From Macrococcoides bohemicum (lineage in GTDB: Bacteria > Bacillota > Bacilli > Staphylococcales > Staphylococcaceae), in assembly GCF_042658685.1 (NCBI RefSeq), contig NZ_JBHSQY010000029.1: a stretch of 64,000 nucleotides of DNA. One strand, written 5' to 3'. The notes beneath the pieces were generated by a model that saw nothing but the letters and a program-made list of their open reading frames with translations, did no database searches and was not told where the DNA came from. The position numbers and the translations under genes are program-made. The first letter of the stretch is position 1, and the number at the start of each line of letters is the position of its first letter. Shown here piece after piece: positions 8,865-17,686 of the stretch.

Positions 8865-9671
8865 TTATACTGCCTGCACTTCTTCTATAAATTCATCAAC
8901 GGTCATGTGTTCATCATCAAAATAAACACAGATTTGCTGACCGAAGATACATTCAATTTGAATGTCCATATCGTATACTGCTTTTAACTTTTCAGTTGTG
9001 ATAACATCTTCTTTCTTCCCGTCTAATAATACGACACCATCTTTTAATGCAATGATATAATCTGCATAACATGATGCAAAGTTAATATCATGAATTACGA
9101 TAACAATCGTCTTTTGTTTTTCACGTACTAATCTACGTAGTAACTGCATCATCTGAACAGAATGTTTCATATCTAAATTATTCAACGGTTCATCTAAGAA
9201 GATATAATCCGTATCCTGAGCTAAAGTCATCGCGATATATGCGCGTTGTTTTTGTCCGCCTGATAATTCATCTAAGAAGCGATTTTCAAAAGGTTTGAGT
9301 TCTAAATATTCAATTGCTTCATCAACAATTGCATGATCTTCTTTTGTTAAGCGTCCTTTTGAATAAGGAAAACGTCCAAAGTTAACTAAGTCACGAACAG
9401 TGATTTTTAAGTTCGTATGATTACTTTGCTTTAAAACTGCGAGTTGCATTGCGATATCATCACTTTTCATCTCTTCAACCGGAGCATCATTTAACAATAC
9501 AGCACCTCTATCGTAATCACTTAAACGTGTAATTGCTGATAACAATGTACTTTTACCGGCTCCATTCGGTCCGATAATCGCCGTGATTGCACCTTTTTTT
9601 ATTTCCACGGAAATGTCACTTAGAATTTCTTTCTGTCCAATCGTTTTGTGCAAATGTTGTACTTTAATCAT
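8865..9671 (-). CDS. sstC: Iron-siderophore ABC transporter ATPase
   Basis: 268 residues. Walker A GPNGAGKST at 34-42, Q-loop near Q82, signature LSGGQ at 136-140, Walker B IFLDEP around 157-162, and a switch histidine in VIVIHDINFA. This is the FecE/FhuC type. An in-frame ATG at 9713 exists, but the ATG at 9671 has AAGGAGGG 7 bases upstream and gives the usual family start, so it is chosen. Overlaps sstB by 8 bases, so translation is coupled. Confidence 0.92.
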   Translation of the reverse strand: MIKVQHLHKTIGQKEILSDISVEIKKGAITAIIGPNGAGKSTLLSAITRLSDYDRGAVLLNDAPVEEMKSDDIAMQLAVLKQSNHTNLKITVRDLVNFGRFPYSKGRLTKEDHAIVDEAIEYLELKPFENRFLDELSGGQKQRAYIAMTLAQDTDYIFLDEPLNNLDMKHSVQMMQLLRRLVREKQKTIVIVIHDINFASCYADYIIALKDGVVLLDGKKEDVITTEKLKAVYDMDIQIECIFGQQICVYFDDEHMTVDEFIEEVQAV

Positions 9672-10617
9672 GTGCACCCTCCTTAAATAATAGATAGATG
9701 AAGTAAACGCCACCTATAAAGTTAATCAATATCGTAATTTCTGTTGTGCCATCAAATACATATTGATTGATCATTTGTCCAAGTAATAATGTAATGCCCG
9801 ATACTGCAAATACCGAAATAATTAAATATTGATGCTTAAATGTCTGCATAAATTGATACGTTACGTTACAGACGATGATACCTAGAAATGTAATCGGACC
9901 AACGAGTGCAGTCGAGATACTGACTAATATTGCAACGACAAGCAACATGTTACGTGTTAATCTTTCAACGTTGACCCCTAAATTTGTTGCGTGTGTGTTC
10001 CCTAAACTTAATACATCTAACTCGTGTGCGTGACGATAAATATAAATGAGTAGCAGCACGATAATAATACAGCTGATGAGTAATAACTTTTCATTTACCG
10101 TATTAAAGCTTGCGAAAAGTTTATCTTGTAACAACAAGAAATCATCTGGATTCATCACCATATGCATAAAGCTCGAAAGACTAGAAAAGCATGTTCCCAT
10201 TACAATCCCAAACAGTAATACGAAATAAACAGATGTATTTTTCTTAAAGACGATATTGAATAATAGTAATGTAAACAAAATCATCAGAACAACGGAAATA
10301 AAGAAGTTCACATATACATTAAAGAATAAATCTCCTAGTTTTCCGAAAAAGAAAATAATAATGGTCTGTATAAATAGGTAGACTGCATCAAGACCGATGA
10401 CTGATGGTGTTAGCAAATGATTTTCAGTAATCGTCTGGAAGATGAGTGACGATACACCAATTGCTGCACCGACTAAAATAATAGCAGCAAGCTTTCGCAG
10501 TCTTGATGGCAGTACATAATCTAAAATTTGCAAGTTGAGTTGAATCATTACAAAGCCAATCATCAGTGCAATCATCACAAAAATGAGTAACGAGACTTTT
10601 TTCGTTGTATTAGACAT
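9664..10617 (-). CDS. sstB: Iron-siderophore ABC transporter permease
   Basis: 317 residues, FecCD family, eight to ten membrane segments spread over the whole length. Signature sequences SLIFQTITENHLLTPSVIGLD (about 56-76, quoted in part: TPSVIGLD) and the C-terminal GPITFLGIIVCN are the FecCD coupling regions that meet the ATPase. Overlaps sstA by 8 bases. Forms a heterodimer with SstA in the membrane. Confidence 0.9.
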   Translation of the reverse strand: MSNTTKKVSLLIFVMIALMIGFVMIQLNLQILDYVLPSRLRKLAAIILVGAAIGVSSLIFQTITENHLLTPSVIGLDAVYLFIQTIIIFFFGKLGDLFFNVYVNFFISVVLMILFTLLLFNIVFKKNTSVYFVLLFGIVMGTCFSSLSSFMHMVMNPDDFLLLQDKLFASFNTVNEKLLLISCIIIVLLLIYIYRHAHELDVLSLGNTHATNLGVNVERLTRNMLLVVAILVSISTALVGPITFLGIIVCNVTYQFMQTFKHQYLIISVFAVSGITLLLGQMINQYVFDGTTEITILINFIGGVYFIYLLFKEGAHD

Positions 10618-11563
10618 ATTCTTTCCTCCTTTTCAGAAGGATAATCATAAATACAACACTCCCTAAAATGCCTAGCGTTAGCCCAATCGGTATTTCGTAT
10701 GGAAAGATAATAATTCGGCTGAATATATCAGCAATCATTACAATAATCGCTCCAAGAAGCGCAGTGTACGGTAACGCTTTATTCATATGATCCCCGACAA
10801 AAAGCCCAACAATATTCGGTACAATCAATCCCAGGAATGGTAATACACCGATTGTTACGACGACAGTGGCTGAAACAACTGCCGCAATAACTACGCCGAG
10901 ATTCATTATCTTATTGTATGAAATACCTAAGTTCTTACTAAACGACTCTCCCATTCCGACAATCGTAAAGTGATGTGCAAAGAAGTACATAATAATAACC
11001 ATCGGAATGATGATATACAGCACTTCATAACGTCCTTTCGTAATCATCGAAAAATCACCGACAAAGAAGTTAGAAATACTTTGCACTGCATTAAATCTTA
11101 ATGCCATAAATGTTGCTAAGCTGGAAACGATATTACCCAGCATCAATCCGACAAGCGGAATGAATATCGCATCTTTAAACTTAACACGATTAACAATCCA
11201 CATAAACATAAATGTTCCGAGAATAGCAGTTGTAATACTAAATCCAAGTTTTACTAATAGCGGCGCTTGCGCAAAGAAAATCATTGATATCAATACACCA
11301 AACTTCGCAAAATCCATTGTACCTGCTGTCGTCGGCGAAACGAATTTATTACGTGTAAGCTGCTGCATCAGTAACCCTGCAACACTTAATGCCACACCTG
11401 CCAATATGATAGATAGCGTCCTCGGGAAACGACTATTCATTAAAATATTCTTCTGATTGTCTGATAGATGCATTAAATGTTGCGGCGAAATATCAATCAC
11501 CCCTACAAATATCGAAACAATCGATAATAATACTAATGCGATAAGACCATACATCATTTTCAT
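10610..11563 (-). CDS. sstA: Iron-siderophore ABC transporter permease
   Basis: 317 residues, FecCD family, with SRFPRTLSIILAGVALSVAG near 44-63 and GVLPFLGLIVPNIVG near 233-247 as the family hallmarks. The frame extends to a TTG at 11578, but the ATG at 11563 lies 9 bases after GGAG and is the better start. First gene of sstABCD. A perfect Fur box lies 21 bp upstream of this start, so the operon should be repressed when iron is plentiful. Confidence 0.9.
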   Translation of the reverse strand: MKMMYGLIALVLLSIVSIFVGVIDISPQHLMHLSDNQKNILMNSRFPRTLSIILAGVALSVAGLLMQQLTRNKFVSPTTAGTMDFAKFGVLISMIFFAQAPLLVKLGFSITTAILGTFMFMWIVNRVKFKDAIFIPLVGLMLGNIVSSLATFMALRFNAVQSISNFFVGDFSMITKGRYEVLYIIIPMVIIMYFFAHHFTIVGMGESFSKNLGISYNKIMNLGVVIAAVVSATVVVTIGVLPFLGLIVPNIVGLFVGDHMNKALPYTALLGAIIVMIADIFSRIIIFPYEIPIGLTLGILGSVVFMIILLKRRKEYV

Positions 11564-11583
11564 TAACAAGAGCTCCAATCATA

Positions 11584-11602
11584 AATGATAATAATTATCA
11601 TT
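11584..11602. promoter_or_regulatory. Fur box controlling sstABCD
   Basis: AATGATAATAATTATCATT: a perfect 9-1-9 inverted repeat, matching the classical 19-bp Fur box (TGATAAT-ATTATCA core). It lies between the sstA promoter and the ribosome site. Confidence 0.93.
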
Positions 11603-11622
11603 GAGAAACATTTTCAATTATA

Positions 11623-11650
11623 ATCATAACAGACTGAGAATTATTTTCAA
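11623..11650 (-). promoter_or_regulatory. sstA promoter
   Basis: On the minus strand TTGAAA (11645-11650), 16-base spacer, TATGAT (11623-11628). The Fur box follows at about +15 to +35, so Fur would block early elongation or open-complex formation. An overlapping TATAAT at 11617-11622 is at too long a distance from this -35. Confidence 0.6.
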
Positions 11651-11702
11651 CCTGTATTTAAAAAAATACGTTGAAAACTTTGACATTATTAAAAAAGTTG
11701 TA

Positions 11703-11730
11703 TTGGTAATGCTTTATTCCATGATATATT
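11703..11730 (+). promoter_or_regulatory. Possible promoter of the amino-acid permease gene
   Basis: TTGGTA (11703-11708), 16 bases, TATATT (11725-11730), 33 bases before the start codon. A TTGACA at about 11681 is an alternative -35, but it has no good -10 at the right distance. Confidence 0.45.
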
Positions 11731-11763
11731 GAACAATAAGAAAAACACAGAGGGGTGACTTTT

Positions 11764-13122
11764 ATGAATAAACAACATGGAGAACAGGCACTGGAAAAAA
11801 CGATAGGTTTCTGGACTGCCATTACTGTCGTTATTGGTACAATTATCGGCTCAGGGGTTTTCGTTAAACCGTCAGTCGTATTAAATCATGCAGGTACAAG
11901 TGACATGGCAATCTGGGCATGGGTTGTCGGAGGTATTTTAACGCTTGCAGCAGGACTTACAATTGCTGAAGTTGGCGCACAGATTCCTAAAACAGGTGGT
12001 CTTTATGCTTACATTAGAGATATTTACGGTCCATTCTGGGGATTCTTAACAGGATGGATGCAAACTGTTATATATGGACCAGCAATAATCGCTTCATTGT
12101 CTTTATTTTTTGGTATTTTAGTAACAAACTTCTTTGAACTAGATCCTGCACTAGGTATATGGATCGGTATTGCAGCATTTACTTTCCTTGTTATCCTTAA
12201 TATTATGGGTACTGGTCTAGGTGGTGCAATGCAGACATTTACAACAATCTGTAAATTGATACCTGTATTTGCGATTATCATATTTGGTCTATTATGGGGT
12301 AAAGAAGGTATATTCAGTCAAGACGTTACTAGCCTTATTAAAAACCAAGAAGAAATTAACTTTGGTCGTGCTGTTTTAGCAACGCTTTTCGCCTATGATG
12401 GATGGATTCTATTAACAAACTTAACCGGAGAAATGAAAAATCCAAAAAGAAATTTACCGTTAGCAATGTTTGCCGGCTTAAGTGTTGTAACACTTGCTTA
12501 CGTCCTGATTAATATCGCTGTATTTCATGTTATTCCTGCAGATAAATTAGTAGGTATGGGGAATACTTCTTCAGCGGAAGCAGCTAAGATTTTATTCGGT
12601 GATTTCGGTTCTAAATTTGTAAATATCGGTGTTATCATTTCAATATTCGGATGCTTAAACGGTAAAATTATGACATTCCCACGTATTCCATTTGCGATGG
12701 CCGATGATCATCTATTACCATTCGATAAAGCAATCAGCTATGTCAGCCCTAAATTTAAATCGCCAATCGGTGCACTAATCGCTGTTTACATTATCAGTTT
12801 GGTGTTATTATTACTGACGATTGTCATTCCTGATATCGTTAATGCAGATTACTTATCAGAAGTATGTATCTTTATTATTTATATCTTCTATAATGCAGCA
12901 TTTATCGGTCTATTTTTATTAAGACAACGCAATAAAGGTATGAATCGCGATTACTCAGTGCCGCTTTATCCGATTGTTCCAATTGTTGCATTACTGGGTG
13001 GATTATTTATTATCATCAGTACATTAATGAGTGACTTTATCGGTTCTATGCTAGGTGTGGCATTTGTTATCATTGGTATTCCGTTCTACTTTATTTTAAG
13101 AAAGAGGCATTTAGATGTTTAA
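11764..13122 (+). CDS. APC-superfamily amino-acid permease (SteT/LAT-like)
   Basis: 452 residues with about 12 membrane segments. The first helix carries the APC hallmark GTIIGSGVFVKP, the broken-helix substrate site, and FAYDGWILLTNLTGEMKNP in TM6 (F-A-Y-D-G-W) is typical of the LAT/SteT serine-threonine exchanger branch; ALIAVYI and YPIVPIVALLGGLFII follow. Exchange of neutral amino acids or polyamines is the family function; the substrate is not decidable here. GTG at 11755 lies inside the ribosome site GAGGGG, so ATG 11764 is the start. Confidence 0.85.
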   Translation: MNKQHGEQALEKTIGFWTAITVVIGTIIGSGVFVKPSVVLNHAGTSDMAIWAWVVGGILTLAAGLTIAEVGAQIPKTGGLYAYIRDIYGPFWGFLTGWMQTVIYGPAIIASLSLFFGILVTNFFELDPALGIWIGIAAFTFLVILNIMGTGLGGAMQTFTTICKLIPVFAIIIFGLLWGKEGIFSQDVTSLIKNQEEINFGRAVLATLFAYDGWILLTNLTGEMKNPKRNLPLAMFAGLSVVTLAYVLINIAVFHVIPADKLVGMGNTSSAEAAKILFGDFGSKFVNIGVIISIFGCLNGKIMTFPRIPFAMADDHLLPFDKAISYVSPKFKSPIGALIAVYIISLVLLLLTIVIPDIVNADYLSEVCIFIIYIFYNAAFIGLFLLRQRNKGMNRDYSVPLYPIVPIVALLGGLFIIISTLMSDFIGSMLGVAFVIIGIPFYFILRKRHLDV

Positions 13123-13179
13123 TGCCTGTTAAATGGGATATATATAAATTATATATTAATAGAAATGAGGCAAATGATT

Positions 13180-13305
13180 ATGAATAAATTAGTGAGATTA
13201 ATTATTAAATTAAGTCCTATATTAATTCCAATCGTAAAGAGACAATTAGAAAAACGTGCACAACAACAATCAAATACACAATCACAACAAGTTAATAATA
13301 AGTAA
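13180..13305 (+). CDS. Small amphipathic/hydrophobic protein, 41 residues
   Basis: ATG preceded by GAGG at 9 bases; 41 codons then TAA. N-terminal residues 1-19 (MNKLVRLIIKLSPILIPIV) form a hydrophobic or amphipathic helix, residues 20-27 are basic, and the tail is very rich in Q, N and S. It is followed directly by a strong terminator and preceded by the permease, 57 bp upstream, so it may be the last gene of that transcript. Good ribosome site, plausible codon use and position suggest a real gene. I do not recognise it; a membrane-associated small protein is inferred. Confidence 0.6.
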   Translation: MNKLVRLIIKLSPILIPIVKRQLEKRAQQQSNTQSQQVNNK

Positions 13306-13313
13306 TAAAAATA

Positions 13314-13346
13314 AGGCTAACGCGTATACGTTAGCCTCATTTTTTT
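13314..13346. terminator. Terminator between the small ORF and the DUF423 gene
   Basis: AGGCTAACG / CGTTAGCCT, 9-bp stem, 6-base loop, followed by seven T residues on the plus strand; A residues on the other side allow use on the minus strand too. Confidence 0.9.
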
Positions 13347-13707
13347 AGAGTTTAATTGCTGCCAACATGAGTGTAACCCATGCTGCAATAAACAATACGC
13401 CACCAATCGGTGTAATAGCACCTAATATTTTAATTTGTGTTAAAGCTAAAATGTATAAAGAGCCGCTAAAGAAAACAATACCAAGTGTCATCATCCAGCC
13501 TGCTGCATTTAAATTTAACTTTGTTGTACCATTTAATATACCAATCGCTATTAATCCTAGTGCATGATACATTTGATATGTTGTTGCTTTCTCCCAGATG
13601 GCCATATACTTCTCACTTAACTTACCTTCTAAACCATGGGCACCAAATGCGCCACATGCCACTGCTATCATTGCATTAATCGCACCGATAATTAAAAATA
13701 ATTTCAT
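13345..13707 (-). CDS. DUF423 family membrane protein (YwdK-like)
   Basis: 120 residues with four membrane helices. The DUF423 signature FGAHGLEGKLS near 22-32 and WEKATTYQMYHALGL near 38-52 are clear. Function unknown. The ATG at 13707 is 8 bases after AGGAGG; the GTG just before it is too close to the site to be favoured. It follows the ywdI-like and ung genes on the same strand, an order seen also in other Firmicutes. Confidence 0.88.
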   Translation of the reverse strand: MKLFLIIGAINAMIAVACGAFGAHGLEGKLSEKYMAIWEKATTYQMYHALGLIAIGILNGTTKLNLNAAGWMMTLGIVFFSGSLYILALTQIKILGAITPIGGVLFIAAWVTLMLAAIKL

Positions 13708-13725
13708 CACTTATTCCTCCTGAAT

Positions 13726-14034
13726 TTAAAAATCAAATATTGAATCACCGTTACCGAAACCGTCATCCGTTTTTACTTTATTATCACTTAAAACTACTTT
13801 AGCACCCATCATCTTCAATTCTTCAGTAGTAATACCTGCATGAGGGCCTGTGCTTCTACTTATATTTGTCGGCTGCAATGGTGTATCAGGCATTGCTACA
13901 CCACTTTCTTCAGTTTGCCCGAAACGCGCTAACATTTCAATCGCATACAGATGCTTATTAAACGCTGCATCACTATTCGCTTGTTTCAAAAGCGTTATTT
14001 CCTGAGATAATTGTGCAATTAATTTCTGGTTCAT
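13726..14034 (-). CDS. DUF5327 (YwdI-like) protein
   Basis: 102 residues. N-terminal helix (KLIAQLSQEITLLKQA), HLYAIEMLARF in the middle, and a disordered Asp/Gly-rich end (DDGFGNGDSIFDF). This pattern and the place between ung and the DUF423 gene fit the YwdI family. No known biochemical role. Start has a GGAGGG site and overlaps ung by four bases. Confidence 0.72.
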   Translation of the reverse strand: MNQKLIAQLSQEITLLKQANSDAAFNKHLYAIEMLARFGQTEESGVAMPDTPLQPTNISRSTGPHAGITTEELKMMGAKVVLSDNKVKTDDGFGNGDSIFDF

Positions 14035-14690
14035 GATAAATCCTCCCTTGCCCAGTTAATTGGCGTTAATCCGTGCATTTCTAAATCCTGGTTTATTTTA
14101 CTGAAGGGTTTTGAACCGAAGAATCCACGATATGCACTTAGTGGACTAGGATGGACACTTTTAATAATTCTATGTTTATCTGTATCGATATACTGGATAA
14201 GTTTTTGCGCTGGACTGCCCCATAGGACAAAGACAACATGTTCTTTATGAACAGAAACCGCTTCAACGATGGCCTGCGTAAAATACTCCCATCCAATACC
14301 TTGATGTGCATTCGGCGTCTTTTGTTCGACAGTGAGCACTCTGTTCAAAAGTAGTACACCTTCTTTAGCCCATCCGGTAAGATCACCTGTTACACGCGTG
14401 ATACCTAAGTCGCTTTCAAGTTCTTTATACATATTACGTAGCGATGGTGGTAATTTAGTACCATCTTGCACCGAGAATGCTAAGCCATGCGCTTGATTCG
14501 GACCATGATACGGATCTTGTCCGATAACAACTACTTTAACATTTTCAAAAGGCGTTAAAGCAAATGCATTATAAATCGCTTCACGCGGCGGATAAACCGT
14601 TTTCGTATTGTAAGCTTCTTCTAAAAATGCATCCATATCTGAAAAATCATGTGCTAATTTAATTTCATGAAATATCTTTTGCCAATCCAT
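14031..14690 (-). CDS. ung: Uracil-DNA glycosylase
   Basis: 219 residues, family 1 UDG, which removes uracil from DNA to start base-excision repair. The water-activating loop GQDPYHG is at 57-63 with D59 as the catalytic aspartate; the leucine loop HPSPLSAYRGFFG carries the catalytic histidine near 181. LLLNRVLTVE and VFVLWGSPAQ are the other conserved strands. Complete, normal length. First gene of a three-gene minus-strand unit with ywdI-like and DUF423 genes. Confidence 0.97.
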   Translation of the reverse strand: MDWQKIFHEIKLAHDFSDMDAFLEEAYNTKTVYPPREAIYNAFALTPFENVKVVVIGQDPYHGPNQAHGLAFSVQDGTKLPPSLRNMYKELESDLGITRVTGDLTGWAKEGVLLLNRVLTVEQKTPNAHQGIGWEYFTQAIVEAVSVHKEHVVFVLWGSPAQKLIQYIDTDKHRIIKSVHPSPLSAYRGFFGSKPFSKINQDLEMHGLTPINWAREDLS

Positions 14691-14797
14691 AACTTCACCT
14701 CATTGAAATTGTAACATAACTTAGTGTTTATTTATTTTTTAAAATCCTTATTAATGATATGATATTATAACAAATAACTTTATAGGGGAAATGAATG

Positions 14798-15628
14798 ATG
14801 AGCTTAAAAAAGATTTTAACAATTGCGGGATCTGATACAAGTGCCGGAGCTGGTATGCAGGCTGACTTAAAAACTTTCCAGGAATATAACACATACGGGA
14901 TGGTAGCATTAACTGCTGTTGTAGCAATGGATCCAGAAACTTGGGGACATGACGTTACACCACTCCCAATTGAGTTATTAGATAAACAAATTAAAACTGC
15001 ATTATCAATCGGACCAGATGCAATTAAAACAGGTATGCTAGGTACTGAAGAAATCATTGAACGTGCCGCAATTGCTTTCGAAGATTCTGATGCAGAGTTC
15101 TTCGTAGTAGACCCTGTTATGGTATGTAAAGGGGAAGATGAAGTACTTAACCCAGGTAATACCGATGCCATGATTAAATACTTATTACCACTTGCTACAA
15201 TTGTCACACCTAACTTGTTTGAAGCAGGTCAATTATCTGGTTTAGGTAAGTTGACGACAATCGAGCAGATGAAAGAAGCAGCAAAGATTATTCACGAACG
15301 TGGCGCAAAACACGTTATCATTAAAGGTGGAAAAGCATTAGAATCTGATGAAGCATTAGATTTATACTATGATGGTGTAACTTATACATTACTGACAACA
15401 GATAAATTCCAATCATCATATAACCACGGTGCAGGGTGTACATTTGCGGCAGCAACAACTGCAAACTTAGCATTAGGTAAATCTCCACGTGAAGCTGTAA
15501 TTGCTGCTAAAGGATTTGTAGCATCAGCAATTAAACACGGCTGGAAAATGAACGAATTTGTTGGCCCAGTACAACACGGTGCTTACAATAACGTTGAGAA
15601 GATTGAAGTAACTGTAGAAGAAGTTTAA
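14798..15628 (+). CDS. pdxK: Pyridoxine/pyridoxal kinase of the ThiD type
   Basis: 276 residues of the ribokinase fold. GSDTSAGAGMQADLKTF near the N-terminus and NHGAGCTFAAA (anion hole plus catalytic region) near the C-terminus define the ThiD/PdxK group. In Bacillus and Staphylococcus the copy next to ung is a pyridoxal/pyridoxine kinase rather than the hydroxymethylpyrimidine phosphate kinase, so PdxK is preferred by context, ThiD remains possible. Two ATGs are adjacent; the second (14798) is 7 bases from AGGGG and is chosen. Confidence 0.82.
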   Translation: MSLKKILTIAGSDTSAGAGMQADLKTFQEYNTYGMVALTAVVAMDPETWGHDVTPLPIELLDKQIKTALSIGPDAIKTGMLGTEEIIERAAIAFEDSDAEFFVVDPVMVCKGEDEVLNPGNTDAMIKYLLPLATIVTPNLFEAGQLSGLGKLTTIEQMKEAAKIIHERGAKHVIIKGGKALESDEALDLYYDGVTYTLLTTDKFQSSYNHGAGCTFAAATTANLALGKSPREAVIAAKGFVASAIKHGWKMNEFVGPVQHGAYNNVEKIEVTVEEV

Positions 15629-15635
15629 TTTAAAT

Positions 15636-15662
15636 GCTGGGACAATTGTCTCAGCTTTTTTA
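15636..15662 (+). terminator. pdxK terminator
   Basis: GCTGGGACAATTGTCTCAGC hairpin followed by a T run. The core matches the hairpin at 3758. Confidence 0.88.
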
Positions 15663-15752
15663 TGTCTTTTTTTCGTATGCAAGCTCAAAAGGTATAATTT
15701 TTACAATTTATTTAGTAAAATAGTCTAGTATAAACTTTGAGGAGCAATGAAG

Positions 15753-16109
15753 ATGGAATTAATCGAAAAACAACAAGTACAGGAGCTATTGAATCAATTT
15801 CAAGGCAAGCCTGTCTATTTACATGTAGAAACGACAAACGGTGCTTATGCAAGTCACTTTGACCAAAAAGTGTTCAATGCGGGTACATTCTTACGTAATA
15901 TTCAAGTATCATATATTCAAGGGATTATTACTGGCGGCGGAAAAGAACCTTTCCGTGTCGGTTTAAAATTAAATGGCGGATGGATATACGTGCAAGGTTT
16001 AACACATTTTGAAATAGACGAGCAAGGTCGTTTCTTAATGGCAGGATTAAACTATCAAGGGCAGCTTGCAGCAGCTCTTGAAATAAGCGAAACGCCATTT
16101 GAGGTTTAA
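15753..16109 (+). CDS. yojF: DUF1806 protein, bacillithiol-cluster partner (YojF-like)
   Basis: 118 residues. Strong resemblance to YojF: YLHVETTNGAYASHF near 21-35, and LTHFEIDEQGRFLMAGLNYQG near 84-104 (key: THFEID). YojF is regularly encoded just before bshB2; its role is not established. The ATG at 15747 is only two bases from the ribosome site GAGGAG, so the ATG at 15753 is taken. The stop is 13 bases before the bshB2 start, with the bshB2 ribosome site at the end of this gene. Confidence 0.85.
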   Translation: MELIEKQQVQELLNQFQGKPVYLHVETTNGAYASHFDQKVFNAGTFLRNIQVSYIQGIITGGGKEPFRVGLKLNGGWIYVQGLTHFEIDEQGRFLMAGLNYQGQLAAALEISETPFEV

Positions 16110-16122
16110 GGGGGAAATGATG

Positions 16123-16785
16123 ATGGAACAAGAAAGACAAGTACTCGTAATCTTCCCTCACCCGGATGATGAAGCATTCGGTGTATCAGGTACGATTATG
16201 AAACATATCGATGCAGGTACGCCTGTCACTTATGCATGCCTTACTTCAGGACAAATGGGGAGAAACCTAGGCAATCCCCCATTTGCAACACGTGAAACGC
16301 TGCCTAAGATTCGCGAGAAAGAATTGGAAGATGCATGTCGCGTTATGGGAATTACTGACTTACGTAAAATGGGTTACCGTGACAAAACGTTGGAATTTGA
16401 ATTATTAGATGACTTAACAGATATGGTTACAGGATTAATCAATGATTTAAATCCTTCAAAAATTATTTCGTTCTATCCAGGTTACTCTGTGCATCCAGAT
16501 CATGAAGCAACAGCTGATGCAGTAGTTGAGGCAGTCCGTCGTATGGACGGTGAGAAACCTAAATTACATTTAGTCGCTTTTAGTAATGATACAGTTGAGA
16601 ATATTGGCCAACCCAATGTTGAATATGATATTTCGGGATATGAAGAAAGAAAGATGAATGTATTAGGTGCACATGCATCCCAAACAGGACCAATGCTAGA
16701 AAATTTAGCAGCAAATACACAAGAAGCAGAAGCGGCAAAAGATATGTGGCTTCGAAAAGAACGCTTCTACGAATACGAAGTTTAA
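16123..16785 (+). CDS. bshB2: Bacillithiol biosynthesis deacetylase
   Basis: 220 residues of the LmbE/PIG-L zinc deacetylase family. Removes acetyl from N-acetylglucosaminyl-malate, the second step of bacillithiol synthesis. The zinc motif PHPDDE is at 12-17 and the third ligand in SVHPDHEATADAV near 120. Three consecutive ATGs (16117, 16120, 16123) could start it; spacing from the GGGG of the ribosome site favours the last. Located between yojF and folE2 on one transcript. Confidence 0.88.
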   Translation: MEQERQVLVIFPHPDDEAFGVSGTIMKHIDAGTPVTYACLTSGQMGRNLGNPPFATRETLPKIREKELEDACRVMGITDLRKMGYRDKTLEFELLDDLTDMVTGLINDLNPSKIISFYPGYSVHPDHEATADAVVEAVRRMDGEKPKLHLVAFSNDTVENIGQPNVEYDISGYEERKMNVLGAHASQTGPMLENLAANTQEAEAAKDMWLRKERFYEYEV

Positions 16786-16798
16786 TTAGGAGAATGAG

Positions 16799-17677
16799 AT
16801 GGATCAATATAATTTAAATACACGTGAAGGTCGCTGGAAACATTTCGGTTCAGTAGATCCTATTAAAGGGACTAAACCTACTGAGAAAGAAAAGATGACT
16901 GACCTGCAAAGTTCAAAAAAAGATTTTTTATTTGAAATCGATCATGTAGGTATTAAAAATTTAACATATCCAGTCCGTCTGGATGGATATCAAACAGCAG
17001 GAACATTTAGCTTATCTACACATTTAGCTAAAGATGAAAAAGGCATTAACATGAGCCGTATTTTAGAATCCGTTGAAGCCCATTATGATAATGGTTTATC
17101 GCTTGATTTTGAAACATTAAAAGCAGTATTAGTTACTTTACAGACAGTGATGCATCAAAAAGATGCGACAGTTGATGTAGATGCGAAATGGTTCTTTGAC
17201 CGTTTCAGTCCGGTTACGAATTTACGTGCAATCGGACATGCAGACACGCGTTTTTCTATGACAGTAGAAGGTGATGCTGTAGTTAATAAATCACTAACAT
17301 TAACAGCAATGGTAACAACACTTTGTCCATGTTCTAAAGAAATCAGTGAATACTCTGCTCATAACCAACGCGGAATTGTGACAGTAAAGGCTGACTTCGC
17401 GCCAGAAGGTGAATTACCTGACGATTTTAAAGAACGTATCTTAGAAGCGATGGAAGTTAATGCAAGTTCAATGCTCTATCCTATATTAAAACGTACAGAT
17501 GAGAAATCAGTAACCGAACGTGCTTATGAAAATCCTCGTTTCGTTGAAGACTTATTACGTTTAATCGCAGCTGATCTTGTTGAATTAGAATTCGTTGAAG
17601 GGTTCACAATCGAATGTCGTAATGAAGAATCCATTCATCAGCACGATGCATTCGCTCGTTTAACTTATAAGAAATAG
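16799..17677 (+). CDS. folE2: GTP cyclohydrolase FolE2 (type IB)
   Basis: 292 residues. Turns GTP into 7,8-dihydroneopterin triphosphate at the entry of folate synthesis. The active-site cysteine is in TTLCPCSKEISEYSAHNQRG: C176, with C178 and H188 nearby, as in the type IB family, which can use metals other than zinc. Starts 13 bases after the bshB2 stop with AGGAG. In B. subtilis FolE2 is induced by zinc shortage; no Zur box was recognised here, and its place inside the bacillithiol operon suggests constant expression. Confidence 0.93.
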   Translation: MDQYNLNTREGRWKHFGSVDPIKGTKPTEKEKMTDLQSSKKDFLFEIDHVGIKNLTYPVRLDGYQTAGTFSLSTHLAKDEKGINMSRILESVEAHYDNGLSLDFETLKAVLVTLQTVMHQKDATVDVDAKWFFDRFSPVTNLRAIGHADTRFSMTVEGDAVVNKSLTLTAMVTTLCPCSKEISEYSAHNQRGIVTVKADFAPEGELPDDFKERILEAMEVNASSMLYPILKRTDEKSVTERAYENPRFVEDLLRLIAADLVELEFVEGFTIECRNEESIHQHDAFARLTYKK

Positions 17678-17686
17678 GTGATTGTC

